From assembly GCF_022601895.1 (NCBI RefSeq), contig NZ_JAKVIO010000005.1, positions 62,001 to 126,000 on the forward strand: DNA of 64,000 nucleotides. Reading direction: 5' to 3'. Below the pieces are notes generated by a model that worked only from the letters and a program-made list of their open reading frames with translations, ran no database searches and was not told the origin of the DNA. The position numbers and the translations under genes are program-made. Shown here one piece after another: positions 49,812 through 62,072 of this stretch. Position 1 is the stretch's first letter. Each line of letters starts with the position of its first letter. The stretch is from Sphingomonas sp. LaA6.9 (GTDB lineage Bacteria; Pseudomonadota; Alphaproteobacteria; Sphingomonadales; Sphingomonadaceae).

Positions 49812-51266
49812 ATGGCCGAGCAGGCGATGCTGAAATTCGTGGGAACGGGACAAGCCTATCCCGAAAAGCGCGCGGCAGACCTGCGCGCCGAGGATTTCGA
49901 GGAAATCGCGCGTCGCTACGAGATCGCGAAGGCCGAGGAACAGGCGTCGCGCTGCTCGCAGTGCGGCGTCCCCTATTGCTCGGTGCACTGCCCGCTGCAC
50001 AACCATATCCCCGACTGGCTGCGCCTGACCGCCGAAGGCCGTCTGCGCGAGGCGTTCGAGCTCAGCAACAGCACCTCGACCATGCCCGAGATCTGCGGCC
50101 GCATCTGCCCGCAGGACCGGCTGTGCGAGGGCAATTGCGTCATCGAGTTTTCAGGGCACGGCGCGGTCACGATCGGCTCGGTCGAGAAATTCATCACCGA
50201 CACCGCCTGGGAAGAAGGTTGGGTCGCGCCGCTCGTCGCGGGCCGGCCGACGGGCCAGTCGGTGGGCGTCATCGGTGCGGGTCCGGCCGGCCTCACCGCC
50301 GCCGAATATCTGCGCGCCGCGGGGCATGAGGTCCATGTCTATGACCGGCACGACCGCATGGGCGGCCTGCTCGTCTACGGCATCCCGGGCTTCAAGCTCG
50401 AAAAGCCGATCGTCAAGCGCCGCATCAAGCGGCTCGAGGATGGCGGCATCGTCTTCCACCGCGGCTTCGAGGTCGGCCGCGACGCCACGCTCGAGCAGCT
50501 CCGCGCCAAACATGACGCGCTGCTGATCGCGACGGGCGTCTACAAGGCGCGCGCGATCAAGGCGCCCGGCGTCGGTGCGCCGGGCGTGGTCGAATCGCTC
50601 GACTATCTGATCGCTTCCAACCGCAAGAGCTTCGGCGACGCCGTCCCCGAATTCGAAAGCGGCACGCTCAATGCCGCGGGCAAGAATGTCGTCGTCATCG
50701 GCGGCGGCGACACCGCGATGGACTGCGTCCGCACCGCGATCCGTCAGGGCGCGAAGTCGGTCAAATGCCTCTATCGCCGCGACCGCGCCAACATGCCCGG
50801 CTCGCAGAACGAGGTGAAGAATGCCGAAGAGGAGGGCGTCGAGTTCGTCTGGCTCTCCGCCCCCGAAGCCTTTGACGGCACCGAGGCCGTCTCGGGCGTC
50901 CGCGCAACGAAAATGCGTCTCGGCCAGGCCGACGCCTCGGGCCGCCGCGCGCCCGAACCCGATCCCGGCAGCGAGTTCCGCCTCGACGCCGATCTCGTCA
51001 TCAAGGCATTGGGCTTCGATCCCGAGGACCTGCCCAAATTGTTCGGCGCCGAGGAGCTCGGCGTCACGCGCTGGGGCACGCTGCGCGTCGACCACAAGAC
51101 GATGATGTCCAACATGGACGGCGTCTTCGCCGCGGGCGACATCGTGCGCGGCGCGAGCCTCGTCGTCTGGGCGATCCGCGACGGCCGCGACGTGGCCGAT
51201 CATATGCACAGCTATCTGAAGGCGAGGGCGAAGGCGGCGCCTGCCAAGGCGCTGGAGGCGGCGTGA
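49812..51266 (+). CDS. gltD: Glutamate synthase (NADPH) small subunit
   Basis: 484 residues from the ATG at 49812 with GGAGGG upstream. The N-terminal iron-sulfur region is complete: CSQCGVPYCSVHCPLHNHIP near residue 48 and CGRICPQDRLCEGNCV. Two nucleotide-binding folds follow, FAD (VGVIGAGPAGLTAAEYLRAA) and NADPH (VVIGGGDTAMDC), and the end has VFAAGDIVRGASLVVWAIRDG. It passes electrons from NADPH to the large subunit. It is the first gene of a gltD-DUF2059-gltB operon; its stop overlaps the next start (TGATG). Confidence 0.96.
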   Translation: MAEQAMLKFVGTGQAYPEKRAADLRAEDFEEIARRYEIAKAEEQASRCSQCGVPYCSVHCPLHNHIPDWLRLTAEGRLREAFELSNSTSTMPEICGRICPQDRLCEGNCVIEFSGHGAVTIGSVEKFITDTAWEEGWVAPLVAGRPTGQSVGVIGAGPAGLTAAEYLRAAGHEVHVYDRHDRMGGLLVYGIPGFKLEKPIVKRRIKRLEDGGIVFHRGFEVGRDATLEQLRAKHDALLIATGVYKARAIKAPGVGAPGVVESLDYLIASNRKSFGDAVPEFESGTLNAAGKNVVVIGGGDTAMDCVRTAIRQGAKSVKCLYRRDRANMPGSQNEVKNAEEEGVEFVWLSAPEAFDGTEAVSGVRATKMRLGQADASGRRAPEPDPGSEFRLDADLVIKALGFDPEDLPKLFGAEELGVTRWGTLRVDHKTMMSNMDGVFAAGDIVRGASLVVWAIRDGRDVADHMHSYLKARAKAAPAKALEAA

Positions 51267-52038
51267 TGCGAATTGCTCGTTCGATTCTGGCTGCGGGCAT
51301 GATGGCGGCTGCGATGCCGGTTGCAGCCCAGCAGTCCGCGGCGTCCGCGGTTGCCGCCGAGGCTCCGACGGCCGTCGAGCCCGCGCGCCTCGCTGCGGCG
51401 CAGCCCGTGATCGACAAGCTGTTCCCCGTCGGCACCTATCAGCGGATGATGCGCGAGACGCTCGACAAGCTGATGGTGCCGATGATGGACAGCGTGCTCG
51501 AAATGCCCGTGAGCACCATCGCAGCGATCGGCGGGCTCGATGAAGAGCAGGCGGCCACGCTTGATCAGGGCACTCTCGCCGAGGTCATGGCGATCTATGA
51601 CCCGCATTTCCGCGAGCGCACTCAGCGCGGCATGCAGGCGATGATGACGGGCATGAACGGCCTGATGGCGAAGATGGAACCGCGCGTGCGCAACGGGCTC
51701 GCCCGCGCCTATGCGCGCAAGTTCACAGCGGCGCAGCTCGACGAGCTCAGTCGCTTTTTCGCGACGCCCACCGGCGGCCTCTACGCTTCGGAATCGCTCA
51801 TGCTTTTCGTCGATCCCGAGCTGGTCACCGAAATGCAGGCATTCGTTCCCGAGCTGATGGAGCAGATGCCTGCATTCGTGAAGGCGATGGAGGCCGCGAC
51901 CGCCGACCTGCCCAGGCCGCGAAAAATCGAGGATCTGAGCGCCGCCGAACGCACCAAGCTCGCCAGACTATTGGGCGTGAAGCCCGGGGATCTGCGCGAA
52001 CCCGAAGAAACCCCCAATGAAGATGTGATCGGGGACTG

Positions 52039-52039
<1 letters not shown>
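51266..52039 (+). CDS. DUF2059-domain exported protein between gltD and gltB
   Basis: 257 residues; the ATG at 51266 shares bases with the gltD stop. A Sec signal (RIARSILAAGMMAAAMPVAA) is followed by VDKLFPVGTYQRMMRETLDK-type helices (here starting IDKLFPVGTYQRMM) and GLARAYARKFTAAQLDELSR then FFATPTGGLYASES, the DUF2059 core with its conserved aromatic/Gly cluster. The C-terminus is acidic. The role is unknown and nothing links it chemically to glutamate synthase, yet it is tightly coupled to both subunit genes (TGATG overlaps at each end). Confidence 0.8.
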
Positions 52040-56574
<4,535 letters not shown>

Positions 56575-56590
56575 GCACGGAACCCGTTCA

Positions 56591-56636
56591 GCCTGGACTC
56601 ATTTTAACTTATATATGTGTCCAGGCCGTACCCGCG
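56591..56636. promoter_or_regulatory. Perfect dyad around an AT-rich core between gltB and a secreted-protein gene
   Basis: GCCTGGAC (56591-56598) and GTCCAGGC (56629-56636) pair perfectly around a 30-base AT-rich middle containing TATATA. It lies 17 bases past the gltB stop and 28 bases before the next ATG. It may be an operator flanking a promoter, or a hairpin ending the glt transcript; no T-tract follows. Confidence 0.4.
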
Positions 56637-56663
56637 CGTGCCTCGCGCGTCTGGAGGATTGCG

Positions 56664-57107
56664 ATGCGTTATTTCGTGCTCGGCCTTGTTGCGCTGGCCT
56701 TCACCGCGCCCGTCCACGCGCAGGACAATGATGTCGCGCCCGAGGAACGGATTGCGAAGACGATGAACGATCCCGTCATGCAGGACCGCGTCGCAGGCGC
56801 GATGTCGGGCGTGATGGGCGCGGTGCTCGACATGCGCATCGGCGAGATCGAGCGCGCGATCGACCCGACCTCGCGCACGCCGCGCGACGAGACGCTGCGC
56901 GACCGCGCCGAGCGCGACGATCCCTATTTTGAAGAGCGCATGACGCATCGCACGCGTGCGATGACGGGCACGATGGGCGCCATGGCGACGCAGATGGTGG
57001 TGATGATGCCCGAATTGCGCAGGTTGATGGCAGAGATGGCGGGCCGCATGGCCGATATCGGAAGCCGCGTATCGCTGCCCGATTACGAATACGATTGGGA
57101 CGATTGA
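56664..57107 (+). CDS. Small exported protein of unknown function
   Basis: 147 residues; ATG at 56664 with TGGAGG upstream. Signal peptide MRYFVLGLVALAFTAPVHA, then an all-helical, Met-rich mature part: ERIAKTMNDPVMQDRVAGAM, MGAVLDMRIGEIERAIDP, an Arg/Asp-rich middle, AMATQMVVMMPELRRLMAEM, and an acidic tail (YEYDWDD). No known domain. The Met-rich helices resemble periplasmic stress or metal-binding proteins, which is a guess only. It stands between gltB and fzlA, on its own promoter by the look of the upstream dyad. Confidence 0.65.
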   Translation: MRYFVLGLVALAFTAPVHAQDNDVAPEERIAKTMNDPVMQDRVAGAMSGVMGAVLDMRIGEIERAIDPTSRTPRDETLRDRAERDDPYFEERMTHRTRAMTGTMGAMATQMVVMMPELRRLMAEMAGRMADIGSRVSLPDYEYDWDD

Positions 57108-57184
57108 GAAAAAGCGCCGATCGCGCCTGCTGCGCCGCATCAAAGGCTGGACGGACTCGCCGCGCGCGCTAAAGTCGCGCCTCC

Positions 57185-57856
57185 ATGTGGCACCTCTTCC
57201 AGTTTCCGCTCTGTCCCTTTTCGCGCAAGGTCCGGCTTCTCCTCGGTGAGAAGGGCGTCGGCTATGAACTCGTGCGCGAATCCCCGTGGGAACGCCGCGA
57301 CGAGTTCATCGACATGAACCCCGCGGGGCAGACCCCGGTGATGACCGAGGCCGATCGCAGCCTGATCCTCATCGATTCCTCGGCGATCTGCGAATATTTC
57401 GAGGAAACCACCGACAAGGCGCAACTCATCGGCGGCACCGCCGCGCACCGCGCCGAGGTCCGCCGGCTGGTTTCATGGTTCGACCACCAGTTCTACGGCG
57501 ATGTCGTCGCGCCCCTGATGCACGAGCGCATGAAGAAGCGGCTGATCGACCGCGCCGCGCCCGATGCGCGCATCCTGCGCGAGGCGATGAAGAACGCGCA
57601 CAGCCATTTCGACTATCTCGACTATCTGCTCGATCACCGCACCTGGCTGGCGGGCGCGACATTGAGCCTCGCCGATCTCGCGGCGGCGGCGCATATTTCG
57701 GTCGCGGACTATCTGGGCGGCATCGACTTCAAGGGGCACGAACTGGTCAAGCGCTGGTATGCGGGCCTCAAGTCGCGCCCGAGCTTCCGTCCACTGCTCT
57801 CCGAGCGGATGGAGGTCATCAAGCCCCCCGAATATTACGACAAGGTGGATTTCTGA
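57185..57856 (+). CDS. fzlA: FtsZ-binding GST-like protein
   Basis: 223 residues with a glutathione-S-transferase fold. The N-terminal thioredoxin-like part starts WHLFQFPLCPFSRKVRLLLG and has NPAGQTPVMTEADRSLIL; the C-terminal helical part includes ATLSLADLAAAAHISVADYL. The end KPPEYYDKVDF and the replaced catalytic residues match FzlA, the essential GST-like regulator that binds FtsZ filaments and controls constriction in Caulobacter and other alphaproteobacteria. Its stop overlaps the RidA-like gene start (TGATG). FzlA is an alphaproteobacterial marker. Confidence 0.85.
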   Translation: MWHLFQFPLCPFSRKVRLLLGEKGVGYELVRESPWERRDEFIDMNPAGQTPVMTEADRSLILIDSSAICEYFEETTDKAQLIGGTAAHRAEVRRLVSWFDHQFYGDVVAPLMHERMKKRLIDRAAPDARILREAMKNAHSHFDYLDYLLDHRTWLAGATLSLADLAAAAHISVADYLGGIDFKGHELVKRWYAGLKSRPSFRPLLSERMEVIKPPEYYDKVDF

Positions 57857-58308
57857 TGCGCCATGCCCGGCTTCTTGCGCTCGCCTCGTCGCTCGCGCTC
57901 GGACCGGGCGCGGTTGCGCAGCCGCCTGAATATTATCCGGTCGAAGGACCGCAGGCGCGCCCCTTTTCGGAAGCCGTCCGCGTCGGCGATATCCTCTATC
58001 TCTCAGGCGAGATCGGGACGACCCAAAGCGGCGCGCTCGCCGCGGGCGGGCTCGCGGGCGAAACGAAGCAGATGATGGAGAATATCGGCGCGAAGCTGCG
58101 CAAGCGGGGCCTCGGTTTCGACGACGTCTTCAAATGCACCGTGATGCTCGCCGACATGAGCCGCTGGGGCGATTTCAACGCGGTCTATGTGACCTATTTC
58201 AAGCCCGGCCGCCTGCCAGCGCGCAGCGCCTTTGGCGCCAACGGGCTTGCGCTCGGCGCGCAGGTCGAGCTCGAATGCTGGGCCAGGTTCCCCGACGCAA
58301 AGCGCTGA
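57856..58308 (+). CDS. Exported RidA-family protein
   Basis: 150 residues from the ATG overlapping the fzlA stop. A signal peptide (ARLLALASSLALGPGAVA) precedes the RidA/YjgF fold: FSEAVRVGDILYLSGEIGTT, GLAGETKQMMENIGAKLRKR, FDDVFKCTVMLADMSRWGDF, and PARSAFGANGLALGAQVELE, where the final Glu/Cys area holds the usual active-site arginine and acid region. Cytosolic RidA deaminates reactive enamines; this one would act in the periplasm, so its substrate is probably different. Coupled to fzlA. Confidence 0.8.
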   Translation: MRHARLLALASSLALGPGAVAQPPEYYPVEGPQARPFSEAVRVGDILYLSGEIGTTQSGALAAGGLAGETKQMMENIGAKLRKRGLGFDDVFKCTVMLADMSRWGDFNAVYVTYFKPGRLPARSAFGANGLALGAQVELECWARFPDAKR

Positions 58309-58438
58309 AAGCGCAAGCCGCGCACCCGCGGCTTGAGAAATCGCAAGGCGCACCGACACGCCGCCCCTAGAGTTCATTTCGCTTGTGAAAAAGACAGTCT
58401 GGTTGCGCACGTGCGGCTCTCACTCGGCGGAGTATTCC

Positions 58439-58849
58439 ATGCACAAACTGATCCTTCCTCTTGCGGTCGCGATCGCAGCGATCGCCGCCCCGGTCGCCGC
58501 GCAGCCGGCCCAGCGCGAAAGCATCGTCTCGATCTATCGCGCCGCACCGGGCCAGCAAAAGGCATTGCTCGAATGGTTTGCGCGGCAGGACGGCTTCGCC
58601 AAGGCGGCGGGCGTTCCGGCTTCGCAGCTTTATGTCCACCAGAATGGCGCCAGCTGGGATTTCGTCTGGATCCAGCCCAAGACGACCGAGGCGCAGGACA
58701 AGGCAATCGATGATGCCGCCAAGGCCGCGGGTCAGCTGGCCGGGCCGAAGATGGGCCTCAAGCTGCGCGAATATATCGCCGAGCACAGCGATACACTCGC
58801 GGTCGGCCCGATCAGCGCCGACGAATGGCTGAAGGTCGTCGGCCAGTAA
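58439..58849 (+). CDS. Small exported protein, possible dimeric alpha/beta-barrel fold
   Basis: 136 residues from the ATG at 58439 (CGGAG upstream; the GTG at 58385 would add 18 residues without a good signal). Signal peptide KLILPLAVAIAAIAAPVAA, then ESIVSIYRAAPGQQKALLEW and FARQDGFAKAAGVPASQLYV, alternating strand/helix, reminiscent of antibiotic-biosynthesis-monooxygenase-like dimeric alpha/beta barrels. YVHQNGASWDFVWIQPK is the second strand set. No conserved catalytic residues are evident. Convergent with ubiG (28-base gap). Function unknown. Confidence 0.6.
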   Translation: MHKLILPLAVAIAAIAAPVAAQPAQRESIVSIYRAAPGQQKALLEWFARQDGFAKAAGVPASQLYVHQNGASWDFVWIQPKTTEAQDKAIDDAAKAAGQLAGPKMGLKLREYIAEHSDTLAVGPISADEWLKVVGQ

Positions 58850-58877
58850 TGACCGGCGGACGGCCGGTGCGCGCGTG

Positions 58878-59606
58878 TCAGGCCGCGTGCACCGCCGTCA
58901 CGAAATAGTCGAGCGCCTTGTTCTCGCTGAGCTTGAAGCCGTGCATGGGCGAGAAACTCATGCCCGTCACGTCGATCACTTTCAGCCCCGCGGCCTCGAC
59001 CAGCGCGCCCAGTTCCTCGGGCGTCAGGAACTTGTCCCAGTCGTGCGTGCCCTTCGGAATTCTCCCCGTCCCTTCGGCAATCGTGATCATGGCGAAGTGC
59101 GACAGGCTCGTGCGGTTGGGGGTGGACAGGATCATCAGCCCGCCCGGCGCGAGCGCGCCAGCCAACCCCTCCACGAACGCCCGGGGATCGGTCACATGCT
59201 CGACAACCTCCAGAGACGTGATGAGGTCGAAGCGGCGCTTGCCCAGCGTCTCGATCCCGCCCTGCTCATAGGAAACCGAGAGCCCCGACTGTTCGGCGTG
59301 CAGACGCGCCACCGCGACATTCTCCGCCGCCGCGTCGATCCCGGTCACCACCGCGCCCAGCCGCGCCAGCGGTTCGCACAAAAGGCCTGCGCCGCATCCC
59401 ATGTCGAGCGCCGTCATGTTCGCCAGCGGCCGCCGGTCATGCTCGTCGAGCTGCCAGTGCCAGTCGGCCATGTCGCGAATATAGTGGAGCCGGACGGGGT
59501 TCATCCGGTGGAGCATCGCCGATGACCCCTTGGGGTCCCACCATTCCGCCGCCATTTGCCCGAAATGCGCGGCCTCTTTCGGATCGATCGTAGTTGCGTT
59601 TGCCAT
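58878..59606 (-). CDS. ubiG: Ubiquinone-biosynthesis O-methyltransferase
   Basis: 242 residues. The N-terminal segment HFGQMAAEWWDPKGSSAMLH and MNPVRLHYI is the UbiG/Coq3 signature. The SAM-binding motif I is MTALDMGCGAGLLCEPLARL; motif II is in FDLITSLEVVEHVTDP and post-motif LIKSTPNR-like ILSTPNRTS. The end KALDYFVTAVHAA is also typical. It methylates two hydroxyl groups during ubiquinone synthesis. It is divergent from lysC (67-base gap 59607-59673), a linkage seen often in sphingomonads. Confidence 0.95.
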   Translation of the reverse strand: MANATTIDPKEAAHFGQMAAEWWDPKGSSAMLHRMNPVRLHYIRDMADWHWQLDEHDRRPLANMTALDMGCGAGLLCEPLARLGAVVTGIDAAAENVAVARLHAEQSGLSVSYEQGGIETLGKRRFDLITSLEVVEHVTDPRAFVEGLAGALAPGGLMILSTPNRTSLSHFAMITIAEGTGRIPKGTHDWDKFLTPEELGALVEAAGLKVIDVTGMSFSPMHGFKLSENKALDYFVTAVHAA

Positions 59607-59673
59607 ATCTCGACCCTATCAGGGCCGCGCCCTTTGACCAAAGGGCTTTTCAGGGAATTTCCGGGAAGTCTCA

Positions 59674-60936
59674 ATGGCCCGTATTGTAATGAAATTCGGC
59701 GGAACCTCGATGGCGGGCATCGAAAGGATTCGCAACGTCGCGGCGCGCGTCAAACACGAGGTCGATGCCGGCAACGAGGTCGCGGTCGTCGTTTCGGCGA
59801 TGGCGGGCGAGACCGACCGGCTCGTCAACTTCTGCCGCGAGGCAAGCTCGCTCTACGACACGCGCGAATATGACGTCGTCGTCGCGGCGGGCGAACAGGT
59901 GACGAGCGGCCTGCTCGCGATCACGCTCCAGTCACTGGGCGTACGCGCGCGCAGCTGGCTCGGCTGGCAGCTTCCCATCCACACCAACGACGCGCATGCC
60001 TCGGCGCGGATCGAGACGATCGACACCGAAGCGCTCATCGCCGCAATGGCGGGCGGGCAGGTCGCGGTCATCCCGGGCTTCCAGGGCATGGCCGAGGATG
60101 GCCGGGTGACGACGCTCGGGCGCGGCGGTTCGGACACCTCGGCGGTTGCGGTGGCGGCCGCAGTCAAGGCCGACCGCTGTGACATCTACACCGATGTCGA
60201 CGGCGTCTACACAACCGATCCGCGCATCGTGCCGCGCGCGCGCAAGCTGAAAAAGGTCACCTACGAGGAAATGCTCGAGCTGGCGAGCGTCGGCGCCAAG
60301 GTGCTCCAGACGCGCTCAGTCGGGCTCGCGATGAAGGAGAAGGTGCGCGTCCAGGTGCTCTCTTCCTTCGAGGATCCGACCGACGACGAACTGCCGGGGA
60401 CGATGATCGTCGGCGATGATGAGATTGAGGAAAACGAGATGGAACGGCAACGCATCACCGGCATCGCGCTGGACAAGAACGAGGCGAAGATCACGCTGAC
60501 CGATGTGCCCGACCGCCCCGGCGCGGTCGCCGCGATCTTCGGGCCGCTGGCCGAGGCCAACATCAATGTCGACGTGATCGTGCAGAATATCGCGCACGAC
60601 ACGGGTTCGACCGACGTCACCTTCACCGTCCCCGGCGCCGAGCTGGCGCGCGCTATCGACGCGCTCGAAAAGGCGAGGGGAACGATCGGCTATGGCGAGC
60701 TGAAGCACGACACCAAGATCTGCAAGGTCTCGATCGTCGGCGTTGGCATGCGCAGCCATGCGGGCGTCGCCTCGACGATGTTCAAGGCGCTGGCCGATCG
60801 CGGCATCAACATCCAGGCAATCGCGACCTCCGAGATCAAGGTCTCGGTGCTGATCGAGGAGGATTATGCCGAGCTCGCGGTCCGCGTGCTGCACACCGCC
60901 TATGGTCTCGACGGTCCGGAGCCGCTGGAGGCATGA
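59674..60936 (+). CDS. lysC: Aspartate kinase
   Basis: 420 residues, typical of class II aspartokinases. ARIVMKFGGTSMAGIERIRN holds the KFGGTS nucleotide-binding motif; the FQGMAEDGRVTTLGRGGSDT segment binds aspartate and ATP; DIYTDVDGVYTTDPRIVPRA is the kinase end. Two ACT domains follow (DVPDRPGAVAAIFGPLAEAN and GVGMRSHAGVASTMFKALAD), the allosteric sites for lysine and/or threonine. It catalyses the first step of lysine, threonine and methionine synthesis. An internal start for a beta subunit is possible. The stop overlaps the next start by 4 bases. Confidence 0.97.
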   Translation: MARIVMKFGGTSMAGIERIRNVAARVKHEVDAGNEVAVVVSAMAGETDRLVNFCREASSLYDTREYDVVVAAGEQVTSGLLAITLQSLGVRARSWLGWQLPIHTNDAHASARIETIDTEALIAAMAGGQVAVIPGFQGMAEDGRVTTLGRGGSDTSAVAVAAAVKADRCDIYTDVDGVYTTDPRIVPRARKLKKVTYEEMLELASVGAKVLQTRSVGLAMKEKVRVQVLSSFEDPTDDELPGTMIVGDDEIEENEMERQRITGIALDKNEAKITLTDVPDRPGAVAAIFGPLAEANINVDVIVQNIAHDTGSTDVTFTVPGAELARAIDALEKARGTIGYGELKHDTKICKVSIVGVGMRSHAGVASTMFKALADRGINIQAIATSEIKVSVLIEEDYAELAVRVLHTAYGLDGPEPLEA

Positions 60937-61952
60937 GCATCGGTCAGGAACGCCTCGCCCGCCGCATGGCGCGTGGCGCCGAATTCCTCGGTTGCGACGT
61001 CGCAATACTGGGCGGCGCGATGAGCTGGATCTCTGAGCGCAACCTCGTTTCCGCCATCTCCAATGCCGGCGGCTTCGGCGTCATCGCGTGCGGCGCGATG
61101 AGCCCCGAGCTGCTCGACACCGAGATCGCCGAGACGAAGAAGCGGACGGACAAGCCCTTCGGCGTCAATCTCATCACCATGCATCCGCAGCTTTTCGAGC
61201 TGATCGGGGTCTGCGCGAAACACAAGGTCAGTCATGTCGTGCTCGCGGGCGGCCTGCCCCCGGCGGGTGCGCTCGATGCGATCAAGGCGAGCGGCGCGAA
61301 GGTCATCTGCTTCGCGCCCGCGCTGGCGCTCGCGAAGAAGCTGATCCGTTCGGGCGTCGATGCGCTCGTGATCGAGGGGATGGAAGCCGGCGGCCATATC
61401 GGCCCGGTCTCGACGTCGGTGCTCGCGCAGGAAATGCTCCCCGAAATCGCCGATCAGCTTCCCGTTTTCGTCGCGGGCGGGATCGGCAAGGGCCAGCTCA
61501 TCGCGGGCTATCTCGAAATGGGTGCGGCGGGCGTCCAGCTCGGCACGCGCTTCGTGTGTGCGACCGAGTGCATCGCGCACCCCAATTTCAAAAAGGCGTT
61601 CATTCGCGCCTCGGCGCGCGACGCGATCGCCAGCGTCCAGATCGATCCGCGTCTGCCCGTGATCCCCGTGCGCGCGCTCCGCAACGCCGAGATGGAAGCC
61701 TTCGCCGCCAAGCAGCGCGAAGTCGCGCAGATGCTCGACGACGGCAAGGTCGACATGGGCGCCGCCCAGCTCGAAATCGAGCACTACTGGGCGGGCGCGC
61801 TGCGCCGCGCGGTCATTGACGGCGATGTGGAGTCGGGATCGGTGATGGCGGGCCAGTCGGTCGGCATGGTCAAGGCAGAGGAGCCCGTCGCCGATATCAT
61901 CGCGACGCTGATGACCGAAGCGGCCGAAGCGCTCGAAACGCGCGCACATTGA
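60933..61952 (+). CDS. Nitronate-monooxygenase-type FMN-dependent TIM-barrel protein
   Basis: 339 residues; the ATG overlaps the lysC stop (ATGA). The FMN TIM barrel shows LGCDVAILGGAMSWISERNL, NAGGFGVIACGAMSPELL, VLAGGLPPAGALDAIKASGA, the active-site loop EGMEAGGHIGP with His, and VAGGIGKGQLIAGYLEMGAA, typical of 2-nitropropane dioxygenase / nitronate monooxygenase. The coupling with lysC may be only positional. An enoyl-ACP-reductase (FabK)-like reaction is the main alternative, since FabK and this family share the same fold. Confidence 0.85.
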   Translation: MSIGQERLARRMARGAEFLGCDVAILGGAMSWISERNLVSAISNAGGFGVIACGAMSPELLDTEIAETKKRTDKPFGVNLITMHPQLFELIGVCAKHKVSHVVLAGGLPPAGALDAIKASGAKVICFAPALALAKKLIRSGVDALVIEGMEAGGHIGPVSTSVLAQEMLPEIADQLPVFVAGGIGKGQLIAGYLEMGAAGVQLGTRFVCATECIAHPNFKKAFIRASARDAIASVQIDPRLPVIPVRALRNAEMEAFAAKQREVAQMLDDGKVDMGAAQLEIEHYWAGALRRAVIDGDVESGSVMAGQSVGMVKAEEPVADIIATLMTEAAEALETRAH

Positions 61953-61957
61953 TCCGT

Positions 61958-61978
61958 CGGCGCCCCGCAGGGGCGCCG
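61958..61978 (+). terminator. GC hairpin after the lysC operon
   Basis: CGGCGCCCC (61958-61966) and GGGGCGCCG (61970-61978) form a perfect 9-bp stem with a GCA loop, 6 bases after the stop at 61952. No T-run follows, so its strength is uncertain. It resembles the msrA hairpin in loop and shape. Confidence 0.5.
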
Positions 61979-62072
61979 CGCTGCCCGTTGCACGACGATG
62001 CGCGAAAAAGCGGTGCGACATCGCGTGAGCGTATTGGAAAGCGCGGCGACTTTCTGATAGCCCTTTTCGACA

